A DNA stretch of 64,000 nt from an uncultured Eubacteriales bacterium (GTDB lineage Bacteria > Bacillota > Clostridia > Oscillospirales > Acutalibacteraceae). Numbering within the stretch: position 1 is the first letter of the stretch; each line of letters opens with the position of its first letter. The position numbers and the translations under genes were made by a program. Of the stretch, positions 23,026-33,700 are shown in pieces. The notes beneath the pieces were generated by a model. The model was not told the DNA's origin. It saw nothing but the letters and a program-made list of their open reading frames with translations, and did not search any database. The stretch spans positions 23,052 to 87,051 of the forward strand of contig ONCP01000016.1 in the NCBI GenBank assembly GCA_900316385.1. The letters run 5' to 3'.

Positions 23026-24309
23026 ATGAGCAATTACAGATTTGAAACAAAGCAATTACACGTAGGTCAGGAGCAGCCCGATCCCGCAACGGATTCCAGA
23101 GCGGTGCCGATCTACCAGACCACCTCCTACGTATTCCATAATTCAAAGCACGCGGCGGACCGCTTCGGTCTCGCGGACGCGGGCAACATCTACGGCAGAC
23201 TGACAAACTCCACACAGGACGTCCTCGAAAAGAGGATAGCCGCTCTTGAGGGCGGCAGCGCGGCGCTCGCGCTCGCCTCGGGAGCCGCCGCGATCACCTA
23301 CACCATCGAGGCGCTCGCCGCGAACGGCGGTCACATCGTAGCTCAGAAAACCATCTACGGCGGAAGCTACAATCTGTTATCCCACACTCTCCCCCAATAC
23401 GGGATCTCGACCACCTTCGTTGACGCGCACAACCTCGATGAGGTCGAAAACGCGATTCAGGACAACACAAGGGCGATTTACCTTGAGACACTCGGAAATC
23501 CGAACAGCGACATTCCCGACATCGACGCGATCGCCGAGCTCGCTCACAAGCACGGTCTGCCCGTTGTCGTAGACAACACCTTCGGCACACCCTACCTCAT
23601 TCGTCCGATCGAGCACGGCGCGGACATCGTTGTTCACTCCGCGACAAAGTTCATCGGCGGCCACGGCACTACGCTGGGCGGAATCATCGTTGAGTCCGGC
23701 AAATTCGACTGGAAGGCGAGCGGAAAATACCCGAACATCGCTTCCCCCAACCCGAGCTATCACGGCGTTTCGTTCTACGACGCTGTCGGCGCGGCAGCGT
23801 TCGTGACCTACATCAGAGCGATCCTCCTGCGCGACACGGGCGCGACGATCTCTCCGTTCAACGCGTTTTTGCTCCTTCAGGGCGTCGAAACGCTCTCGCT
23901 GAGGCTCGAAAGACACGCCGAGAACACAAAAAAGGTCGTAAAATTCCTCAACTCTCATCCGCTCGTCAACAAGGTCAACCACCCGTCGCTTTCGGGTCAT
24001 CCCGACCACAAGCTTTACAAAAAGTACTTCCCCAACGGCGGAGCGTCGATCTTCACCTTTGAGATCAAGGGCGGCAGAGAGGAAGCTTGGAAGTTCATCG
24101 ACAACCTCAGTATCTTCTCGCTGCTCGCGAACGTCGCGGACGTAAAGAGCCTTGTTATCCACCCCGCGTCCACCACTCACTCTCAGCTTTCCGCCGAGGA
24201 GCTCGCGGAGCAGGGCATTTATGAGAACACTATCCGACTTTCGATCGGCACAGAGCACATCGACGACATTATCGACGATTTAAAAACCGCCTTTGCGGCT
24301 TTGATATAA
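23026..24309 (+). CDS. metY: O-acetylhomoserine sulfhydrylase
   Basis: 427 residues, typical for the class I Cys/Met metabolism PLP enzymes of the OAH-sulfhydrylase branch. The PLP lysine lies in SATKFIGGHGTTLGG; N-terminal pattern FETKQLHVGQEQPDPATDSRAVPIYQ and C-terminal ASTTHSQL are characteristic. Makes homocysteine from O-acetylhomoserine and sulfide, or acts as gamma-synthase. Start has GAAAGGA 9 bases upstream. Being behind a cysteine-codon attenuator suggests that the enzyme is controlled by cysteine supply. cysK follows 43 bp downstream. Confidence 0.93.
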   Translation: MSNYRFETKQLHVGQEQPDPATDSRAVPIYQTTSYVFHNSKHAADRFGLADAGNIYGRLTNSTQDVLEKRIAALEGGSAALALASGAAAITYTIEALAANGGHIVAQKTIYGGSYNLLSHTLPQYGISTTFVDAHNLDEVENAIQDNTRAIYLETLGNPNSDIPDIDAIAELAHKHGLPVVVDNTFGTPYLIRPIEHGADIVVHSATKFIGGHGTTLGGIIVESGKFDWKASGKYPNIASPNPSYHGVSFYDAVGAAAFVTYIRAILLRDTGATISPFNAFLLLQGVETLSLRLERHAENTKKVVKFLNSHPLVNKVNHPSLSGHPDHKLYKKYFPNGGASIFTFEIKGGREEAWKFIDNLSIFSLLANVADVKSLVIHPASTTHSQLSAEELAEQGIYENTIRLSIGTEHIDDIIDDLKTAFAALI

Positions 24310-24352
24310 TGTGATATAATTAATATCAATAACTTTTTAAGGAGTAATAACC

Positions 24353-25291
24353 ATGGCAAATATTTACAAAGGAACACTCGGACTTATCGGCAACACGCCT
24401 CTCGTAGAGGTAACCAACATTGAAAAGGAGCTTGGGCTTGAGGCGAGACTTCTCGTGAAGCTTGAGTACTTCAATCCCGCGGGCAGCGTCAAGGACAGGA
24501 TCGCTAAGGCGATGATCGAGGACGCGGAAAGCAAGGGACTTATCGGCGAGGGCACTACGATAATCGAGCCGACCTCGGGCAACACGGGTATCGGACTTGC
24601 GGCGATCGCGGCGGCGAAGGGCTACAAGATCATCCTCACAATGCCCGAGACAATGAGCGTCGAGAGACGCAACATACTCAAGGCGTACGGCGCGGAGCTT
24701 GTGCTCACCGACGGCGCCAAGGGTATGAAGGGAGCTATCGCCAAGGCGGAGGAGCTCTCCGAGCAAATTGAAAACAGCTTTATCCCCGGTCAGTTCGTCA
24801 ACCCCGCGAACCCCGCGATCCACAAGGCTACAACGGGTCCCGAGGTTTGGAACGATACCGACGGCGAGGTAGATATCTTCGTCGCGGGCGTCGGCACGGG
24901 CGGCACGATCACAGGCACGGGCGAATATCTCAAGGAGCAGAAGCCCGAGGTAAAGGTAGTCGCGGTCGAGCCCGAGACCTCCCCCGTTCTGTCAAAGGGC
25001 ACCGCGGGACCTCACAAGATCCAGGGAATCGGCGCGGGCTTTGTGCCCGACACCCTCAACACCTCGGTTTACGACGAGGTGTTCCCCGTAGCGAACGAGG
25101 ACGCCTTCAGCGCGGCAAAGCTGCTCGCTAAGAAGGAGGGCGTTTCGGTCGGAATCTCCTCGGGCGCGGCTCTGCACGCGGTGATCGAGCTCGCCAAGCG
25201 CGAGGAAAACAAGGGCAAGACCATAGTAGCGCTTCTTCCCGACAGCGGAGACAGATATTACTCCACTCCCCTCTTCGTTGACAACGCGTAA
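24353..25291 (+). CDS. cysK: Cysteine synthase A (O-acetylserine sulfhydrylase)
   Basis: 312 residues, full length. PLP lysine in [11 protein letters not shown], substrate-binding SGNTGIGLA, phosphate-binding [14 protein letters not shown] and C-terminal [12 protein letters not shown] are all present. Makes cysteine from O-acetylserine and sulfide in the cytoplasm. Start ATG preceded by AAGGAGTAATAACC. The 43-bp gap after metY contains two GATATAAT boxes, so a weak internal promoter is possible. A strong terminator follows. Confidence 0.95.
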   Translation: MANIYKGTLGLIGNTPLVEVTNIEKELGLEARLLVKLEYFNPAGSVKDRIAKAMIEDAESKGLIGEGTTIIEPTSGNTGIGLAAIAAAKGYKIILTMPETMSVERRNILKAYGAELVLTDGAKGMKGAIAKAEELSEQIENSFIPGQFVNPANPAIHKATTGPEVWNDTDGEVDIFVAGVGTGGTITGTGEYLKEQKPEVKVVAVEPETSPVLSKGTAGPHKIQGIGAGFVPDTLNTSVYDEVFPVANEDAFSAAKLLAKKEGVSVGISSGAALHAVIELAKREENKGKTIVALLPDSGDRYYSTPLFVDNA

Positions 25292-25304
25292 AGCCTGTTT
25301 AACA

Positions 25305-25345
25305 AAAAACCTCAGAGTTGATTTCGCAACTCTGAGGCTTTTTTA
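25305..25345. terminator. Bidirectional terminator between cysK and pheA
   Basis: CCTCAGAGTTG/CAACTCTGAGG stem with As before and Ts after, so it can end both converging transcripts. Confidence 0.88.
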
Positions 25346-25367
25346 TACTTATTTATCATTATTCTCG

Positions 25368-26249
25368 TCATTCTTCCCTCTCCGTGTAGTTTCCGAGAAA
25401 GCTGAACTCGGGCATTTCGTCACTCAGGCGGCAAATCAGCTCGGTGACGCCCTCGCTCCCGACGCTTCCCGAAAAATCGAGATAGAAAAGGTACTCAAAA
25501 TCCTTGCCCGAAACGGGTCTGCTCTCGATTTTCGTAAGGTTCAGCCCGAGCGCGTCGAACCGACCGAGCATATGGAACAAAGCGCCCGTAACGTGCGGCA
25601 GTGAAAAGCAGAGGCTGACCTTGTTGGCGCCGTCCGAGATATACAGCGTGCGCGATATCACGATGAAGCGCGTGGTGTTGTACGGATTGTCCTGAAGATG
25701 ATAATCAAGCGCCTTCAGACCGTATTCCTCGGCGGCTCTCCGCGAGCAGATCGCCGCGAGGTTGAGGCGCTTTTCCCTTGCGGTCTCAAGCGCGGCGACG
25801 GCGGTGTTGGAGCAGGACAAGGTCTCATAGCCGTTTTTTGTCGTGTAGCCCTCGCACTGAGAAAGCGCCTGAGGGTGGGAGATGACCTTTTCGATATCGC
25901 CGAGCTCCGATTGTCTGAGCCCCGCGAGGCAGTAATCAATCTTCATATCGAGCGCGCCGACGATGTAGAAGCGGTAGCGAAGAATGAGATCGTAAACCGC
26001 CGACACCGAGCCTGCCGTGGAGTTCTCCACAGGCAGAACGCCGTAGTCGCACTCGCCGCGCTCCACCGCCTTGAAAACGTCCTCAAACGTCTTGTAAGGC
26101 ACAAGCAGGCTTTCGGGGAACAGCCGTCCCGCCGCCTCGTGGGAGTTCGCTCCCTTTATCCCCTGATACGCCGCGCGAGCGCGCGAGGCTTCGGGCAGGG
26201 GGCGCGCGTTCCCGATGATTTCACGCAGAGCGTTGCTTTTTGTTTTCAT
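25368..26249 (-). CDS. pheA: Prephenate dehydratase
   Basis: 293 residues. A periplasmic-binding-fold catalytic domain ([34 protein letters not shown], and NTTRFIVI with the catalytic Thr) is followed by a C-terminal ACT domain with LTKIESRPV, the phenylalanine-binding motif. Converts prephenate to phenylpyruvate, with feedback inhibition by Phe. The ~28-residue N-terminal extension before AYQG lacks an obvious chorismate-mutase domain. The start overlaps the end of aroF (ATGA), so the two are co-translated. Confidence 0.93.
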   Translation of the reverse strand: MKTKSNALREIIGNARPLPEASRARAAYQGIKGANSHEAAGRLFPESLLVPYKTFEDVFKAVERGECDYGVLPVENSTAGSVSAVYDLILRYRFYIVGALDMKIDYCLAGLRQSELGDIEKVISHPQALSQCEGYTTKNGYETLSCSNTAVAALETAREKRLNLAAICSRRAAEEYGLKALDYHLQDNPYNTTRFIVISRTLYISDGANKVSLCFSLPHVTGALFHMLGRFDALGLNLTKIESRPVSGKDFEYLFYLDFSGSVGSEGVTELICRLSDEMPEFSFLGNYTEREE

Positions 26250-27253
26250 TTCATACTCTCCTTCAACGCGAATATTCTCCCCGCGACCTGCTCAAACTGC
26301 TTCGGCGTGAGCGACTGCGCGCCGTCGGAAAGCGCGTGCTGGGGGTCGTTGTGGACTTCGATGATCAGTCCGTCGGCGCCTGCCGCGACAGCCGCCATCG
26401 CGAGCGGCTCAACGAGCCAGCTCTTGCCCGACGCGTGGCTTGGATCGACGACGACGGGAAGGTGCGAAAGCTTTTTGACGATGGGTATCGCGGCGATATC
26501 GAGCGTGTTGCGCGTATAGGTCTCGTAAGTCCTGATACCGCGCTCACAGAGGATAACGTTATCGTTACCGCCTGCCATAATATACTCGGCGCTCATAAGC
26601 CATTCCTCGATCGTCGCGGACAGACCGCGCTTGAGCAGGATCGGCTTTTTTGTTTTTCCCAGCTCGCGCAGAAGGTCGAAGTTCTGCATATTTCTGGCGC
26701 CGACCTGAATGACGTCCACGTTCTCGAACATATCTATGTGCTCGGTCCTCATTATCTCGGTGACGATCGGAAGCCCCGTTTCCTTTCTCGCGAGCTTGAG
26801 CAGGTCAAGCCCCTCGGATTTAAGCCCCTGAAACGCGTAGGGCGAGGTTCTCGGCTTGAACGCTCCGCCGCGAAGCATAGCGGCGCCCGATTTTTTGACC
26901 GACCGCGCGATCTCAACGATCTGCTCCTCGCTCTCGACAGAGCACGGGCCTGCCATAACGCACAGGCTTCCGTCGCCGATACTGACATTGTCGCTGATTT
27001 TGACAACGGTGTTCTCGGGGTGGAATTTGCGGTTCGCCTTTTTGTACGGCTCCTGAACGCGCTTTACGCTCTCGACGATATCCTGAGCGTCAATGTACTC
27101 GATATCGACGGTGTGAGTGTCGCCGATAAGACCGAGCACGGTGGAATGCACTCCGTCCCAGCGGTTGACCTTGACGTGGTAATTGGAGCGCAGTCTGTCC
27201 TCGAAAAGCGCGATCCGCTCGGGCGGTGTTGACGGTTTTAATACAATGATCAT
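26246..27253 (-). CDS. aroF: DAHP synthase (type I-beta, with N-terminal ACT-like domain)
   Basis: 335 residues from the ATG at 27253, with AAGGAG 7 bases upstream; the 32 extra upstream codons are leader RNA. N-terminal ~70 residues form the ferredoxin-like regulatory domain of the Thermotoga/Bacillus-type enzyme. The barrel shows [54 protein letters not shown] and [12 protein letters not shown]. Condenses PEP and erythrose-4-phosphate, the first step of the shikimate pathway. Behind a Phe-rich leader attenuator and coupled to pheA. Confidence 0.93.
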   Translation of the reverse strand: MIIVLKPSTPPERIALFEDRLRSNYHVKVNRWDGVHSTVLGLIGDTHTVDIEYIDAQDIVESVKRVQEPYKKANRKFHPENTVVKISDNVSIGDGSLCVMAGPCSVESEEQIVEIARSVKKSGAAMLRGGAFKPRTSPYAFQGLKSEGLDLLKLARKETGLPIVTEIMRTEHIDMFENVDVIQVGARNMQNFDLLRELGKTKKPILLKRGLSATIEEWLMSAEYIMAGGNDNVILCERGIRTYETYTRNTLDIAAIPIVKKLSHLPVVVDPSHASGKSWLVEPLAMAAVAAGADGLIIEVHNDPQHALSDGAQSLTPKQFEQVAGRIFALKESMK

Positions 27254-27284
27254 ATCTGTTTCTCCTTTAAAAAGTTTTTTACAT

Positions 27285-27327
27285 AAAAAGATCGGGTGCC
27301 GCATTCGGTCAAAATGCAGCGCCCGAT
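27285..27327 (-). terminator. Attenuator terminator ahead of aroF
   Basis: On the minus strand ATCGGGCGCTGCATT/AATGCGGCACCCGAT, 15 bp with one mismatch and a 7-base loop, followed by CTTTTTA, about 30 bases before the aroF start and about 27 bases after the leader stop. Strong enough to end transcription before aroF. Confidence 0.85.
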
Positions 27328-27353
27328 GTGAATTCTCTGTATCTCTCACATTA

Positions 27354-27443
27354 TCAGCACAGCAAATTGACCCTACCGCCCGTAAAGGCTGTAAAGCTGA
27401 ATGTAAAGCTGAAGCTGTTAGCTGTGTAAAGAACGTTTTTCAT
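27354..27443 (-). CDS. Phenylalanine-rich leader peptide
   Basis: 29 codons with GGAG 6 bases before the ATG. The middle reads [11 protein letters not shown]: five Phe in ten codons, plus one Tyr earlier. It lies between a consensus promoter and a strong terminator, ahead of aroF-pheA whose pathway ends in Phe. This is the arrangement of pheA/pheST attenuators in enterobacteria. I could not find a fully convincing antiterminator pairing by eye. Confidence 0.82.
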   Translation of the reverse strand: MKNVLYTANSFSFTFSFTAFTGGRVNLLC

Positions 27444-27479
27444 GTTATTCTCCGATACTTTATCGTTTTATTGTGCTAA

Positions 27480-27508
27480 ATTATAAACCCGTCCTTCGGA
27501 TTTGTCAA
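27480..27508 (-). promoter_or_regulatory. Promoter of the Phe leader and aroF-pheA
   Basis: Minus strand TTGACA, 17 bp, TATAAT. Confidence 0.92.
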
Positions 27509-27525
27509 GCATATTTCTGAATTTT

Positions 27526-29121
<1,596 letters not shown>

Positions 29122-29257
29122 TTAAATTGTCCGCGTCAAACGTGAACGTTCCTTTCTAAAGTTTCATATCCCCCATACCGCGCTTTCGCTATCGAGCTGT
29201 GGATAATGAGGACACGCTCTGCCAAAAAATTTCTATTTCAAATCGCGCGTCGCCGAT

Positions 29258-30742
29258 TTACAGATTACTGTACCCCATAAGGCTTTCGTCGACCTCGCGC
29301 GCGCAGTCGCGTCCGTCGCGGATCGCCCTGACGACGAGCGACTGACCGCTGTGCATATCGCCCGCGGTAAAGACGTTCTCAACGCTTGTTCTGTGGGAAC
29401 CGTTCTCGCCCCTGACGTTGGTTCTCGCGTCCAGCTCAACGCCGAACTCCGAGGTAACGTAGCTCTCGCTGCCGAGGAAGCCCGCCGCGATCAAAACAAG
29501 CTCGGCTTCGACCTCGCGCTCGCTGCCCTCGACCTCTTTCATATTCATTCTGCCTGTTTTTTCGTCCTTTTCAAAGCTGAGGCTCACGAGCACGGCGCCC
29601 CTGAGACTGCCGTTCTCGTCTTTAATAAACTTTTTGACGGTCGTCTGATAGATCCGCGGATCGGCGCCGTAAACCGCTGCCGCCTCCTCCTGACCGTAAT
29701 CGGTCTTGCAGACGCGCGGCCACTGAGGCCACGGGTTGTTTTCCGCCCTTGTGTCGGGGAGCTTGGGCATCATCTCAAGCTGGAGCACGCTTTTCGCGCC
29801 GTGGCGCACGCAGGTCCCGACGCAGTCGTTGCCCGTGTCGCCGCCGCCGATAACGATGACGTTCTTATCCTTCGCGGAGATGAAGGTGCCCTCCTTAAGT
29901 CCGTTGTCGAGCAGAGCCTTTGTGGTGGATTTGAGAAAATCCACAGCGAAATACACGCCCTCGGCATCTCTGCCCTCAACCTTGATATCGCGCGGATTTG
30001 ACGCTCCGCACGCGAGAACGATCCTGTCAAACTGCTCTTTTAATTCCTTGAAGGAAATATCTTTGCCGACGTTCACGCAGGTTCTGAACTCTACGCCCTC
30101 AGCCTTCATAATATCTATCCTGCGGTCGATCACGGATTTTTCGAGCTTCATATTCGGAATACCGTACATCATCAGACCGCCGACCCTGTCGCTGCGCTCA
30201 AAGACGGTTACGCTGTGACCGCGTCGGTTGAGCCTGTCGGCTGCCGCGAGCCCCGAGGGACCCGAGCCGATAACGGCGACCTTCTTGCCTGTCCTGACCT
30301 TTGGCGGACAGGCGGCAGCCCAGCCGTTTTTGTACGCCGCCTCAACAATGGCGTACTCGTTGTTGCGCACGGTAACTGCGTCGCCGTTCGCGCCGCAGGT
30401 GCACGCCTTCTCGCAAAGCGCGGGACAAACTCTGGAGGTAAACTCGGGAAAATTGTTAGTACTTCTGAGCCGTCTGTACGCCTGCTCAAGATTACCTCTG
30501 TAAATCAGGTCGTTCCACTCGGGGATAAGGTTGTTGAGCGGACATCCGCTGATCATTCCGCCGATATTCATACCCGACTGGCAGAACGGCACGCCGCACT
30601 CCATACAGCGGGCGGCCTGTTTTCTGCGCTCCTCGGGAGAAAGCAGCTCGTGAAATTCGTTAAAATTCTTAATGCGTTCGCTGACGGAGAAGGCGCGGGT
30701 CTCCTCACGCTCATATTCCAAAAATCCTGTGGGCTTTCCCAT
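29258..30742 (-). CDS. gltD: Glutamate synthase small subunit
   Basis: 494 residues. N-terminal 4Fe-4S motifs (CMECGVPFC, CPLNNLIPEWND, CPALCEKACTCG), an FAD-binding GSGPSGLAAADRLNRRGHSVTVFE motif read in parts as GSGPSGLAA and VTVFERSDRVGG, an NADPH-binding GGGDTGNDCVG, and AGDMHSGQSLV at the end. Feeds electrons from NADPH to the large subunit for 2-oxoglutarate plus glutamine to two glutamates. Start overlaps the gltB stop by one base (TAATG). Confidence 0.95.
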   Translation of the reverse strand: MGKPTGFLEYEREETRAFSVSERIKNFNEFHELLSPEERRKQAARCMECGVPFCQSGMNIGGMISGCPLNNLIPEWNDLIYRGNLEQAYRRLRSTNNFPEFTSRVCPALCEKACTCGANGDAVTVRNNEYAIVEAAYKNGWAAACPPKVRTGKKVAVIGSGPSGLAAADRLNRRGHSVTVFERSDRVGGLMMYGIPNMKLEKSVIDRRIDIMKAEGVEFRTCVNVGKDISFKELKEQFDRIVLACGASNPRDIKVEGRDAEGVYFAVDFLKSTTKALLDNGLKEGTFISAKDKNVIVIGGGDTGNDCVGTCVRHGAKSVLQLEMMPKLPDTRAENNPWPQWPRVCKTDYGQEEAAAVYGADPRIYQTTVKKFIKDENGSLRGAVLVSLSFEKDEKTGRMNMKEVEGSEREVEAELVLIAAGFLGSESYVTSEFGVELDARTNVRGENGSHRTSVENVFTAGDMHSGQSLVVRAIRDGRDCAREVDESLMGYSNL

Positions 30743-33700
30743 TACTGCTCCTCCTTTATCAATGTGTAAAACGCTTCTATCTTCGCCTCGTCGGGCTCAA
30801 GGCCCTTTGCCTCGTTCTTGGCGATCTCCTCTGTGATCCTCTTGTAATCGTGAGGGATTATCTTCTTGAACAGCGGCAGATACGCGCCGAAATCAGCAAG
30901 TATCCTCCTGCCCTTTTCACTGCCCGTCGCCTCGACGTGCTCCGAAATGAGGGCTTTGAGCTTTTCGACGTCCGCCTTCTCGTGAAGCTCGGAGCACTCG
31001 ACAAGCTCCTTGTTGAGCCTGCGGTAGAGGTGGTGGTGCTCGTCAAGCACATAGGCGATACCGCCCGACATACCCGCGGCAAAGTTTTTGCCCGTTTTGC
31101 CGAGAACGACTACCGTGCCGCCTGTCATATACTCACAGCCGTGGTCGCCGACGCCCTCGACAACAGCGGTCGCGCCCGAATTTCTGACGCAGAAGCGCTC
31201 GCCCGCGACGCCGTTGATAAACGCCTTGCCGCTTGTCGCGCCGTAGAGGGCGACGTTGCCGACGATGATGTTATCCTCCGCGGTGAACTTCGATTTTTTC
31301 GGAGGATAAAGCACGAGCTTTCCTCCCGAAAGTCCCTTGCCGAAGTAGTCGTTTGAGTCGCCCTCAAGCTCTAAGGTCAGACCGTTCGGAATGAACGCGC
31401 CGAAGCTCTGTCCGCCCGCGCCGTCACACTTGACTTTGAAGCTGTCCTCGGCAAGCGAGGCTCCGAATTTCTTGGTCAGCTCGGAGCCGAACGCCGTACC
31501 GAGAGAACGATCGGTGTTCTTTATTTTCAGCTCAAGCGACTGCTTTCCCTTTTTGGTGAGGCTGAACTTCTTTTCGAGCACGCGCTCGTCGAGAGTTTCG
31601 GAAAGCCTGAAGTCGTAGAGCTTCTTGTTGTGGTATTCTTCCTTTTCTCCTTGGAAATCAGCTTCAAGGATCGCCGAAAGGTCGATCTTACGCTGATCCT
31701 CGGTGAGGTCGTCCTTCTTTCTCAGCAGATCCGTCCTGCCGACGAGCTCATCGACCGAGCGCACGCCGAGCCTAGACATATACTCCCTTAACTCCTGCGC
31801 GATGAAGCGCATAAAGTTAGCTACATACTCGGGCTTGCCCTTAAAGCGTTTTCTTAGCTCGGGGTTCTGAGTAGCGACGCCGAAGGGACAGGTGTCGAGG
31901 TTGCAAACGCGCATCATAGCGCAGCCGAGAGTAACGAGCGGAGCCGTGGCAAAGCCGAATTCCTCGGCTCCGAGGATAGCGGCGACGGCAACGTCGCGGC
32001 CTGTCATCAGCTTGCCGTCGGTCTCGATGACGACCTTGTTTCTGAGATTGTTCATAATAAGGGTCTGATGAGCCTCGGCAAGGCCGAGCTCCCACGGCAG
32101 ACCCGCGTTATAGATCGAGCTTCTGGGAGCGGCGCCCGTGCCGCCGTCGTGTCCCGAGATCAGAATAACGCCCGCGCCTGCCTTGGCAACGCCCGCGGCG
32201 ACCGTGCCTACGCCGCACTCGGAAACGAGCTTGACGGAGATACGCGCGTTTTTGTTGGCGTTCTTGAGGTCATAAATGAGCTGAGCAAGATCCTCGATCG
32301 AATAGATATCGTGATGAGGCGGAGGCGAGATCAGCGACACACCGGGGGTGGAATGTCTTGTTTTCGCGATCCACGGATAAACCTTCATTCCGGGAAGATG
32401 ACCGCCCTCGCCGGGCTTCGCGCCCTGAGCCATTTTGATCTGGAGCTCATCGGCGGAGTTGAGATACTCGCTCGTTACGCCGAAGCGACCCGACGCTACC
32501 TGCTTGATCGCGGAACAGCGGTTGTTCTTTGTGCCCTTTGTGGCAAGACGCTCGGGGCTTTCGCCGCCCTCGCCCGAGTTTGATTTTCCGTGGAGCATAT
32601 TCATCGCGAGGGCAAGCGCCTCGTGAGCCTCCTGAGAGATCGAGCCGTAGGACATCGCGCCCGTCTTGAAGCGGCGAACGATATCCTCAACGCTCTCCAC
32701 CTCGTCAAGCGGAACGGGATTTTCGGCGTAGTTGAAGTCGAGCAGTCCGCGCAGGCTGACGGGGCTCATCTCCTCCGTGATCATATGAGTGTACTTTTTA
32801 AACAGCTCGTAATCGCCCGTGCGCGCGGCTGTCTGTAAAGTGTGGATAGTCTGCGGATTGTAGAGGTGCTCCTCCTTGCCGCTTCTGAATTTGTGACTGC
32901 CGCGGGACGGAAGCTGAGCGCCCGTCTCGAGCCCGAGCGGATCGAACGCGGCTGTGTGGAGCCTGTCGACCGTCTTTTCAATATCCTTGAGCGTGACGCC
33001 GCCGACTCTGCTGACGGTGCCCGTGAAATAATTATCGATAACGTCCGCGCCTATGCCGACCGCCTCAAAGATCTGAGAGCCGAGGTAGGACTGGATCGTT
33101 GAAATACCCATTTTTGAGGCGATCTTTACGATACCGTGGAGCACCGCGTCGTCATAATCGCTGACGGCGGCATAGTAGTCCTTGTCGAGCAGATCGTCGT
33201 GGATGAGCTCGTGGATCGTCTCCTGAGCGAGATAGGGGTTGATCGCCGTTGCGCCGTAGCCGAGCAGTGTGGCGAAGTGGTGCACCTCTCTGGGCTCCGC
33301 GCTCTCGAGCACGATGGAAAGCGAGGTCCTGCGCTTTGAGGTGACAAGGTGCTGGTGAAGCGCCGAGACAGCCAGCAGCGACGGGATCGCGAGGTGGTTC
33401 TCGTCCACGCCCCTGTCGGAGAGGATAAGAATGTTGGCGCCGTCCTTGTACGCCTTGTCAGCCTCGATGTAGAGGCGCTTTATCGCCTTTACGAGCGAGG
33501 TGTTTTTATAGTAAAGGATCGGGATCACAGCGACCTTAAAGCCGCTCTCCCTCATATTTTTGAGCTTTAATATATCCGTTGAGGAAAGGATGGGGTTGTT
33601 GATCTTGATGACCTTGCAGTTTTCGGGCTTTTCCTCAAGGATATTGCCCGACTCGCCGAGATAAACCGTTGTGGAGGTAACGATCTCCTCTCTTATCGCG

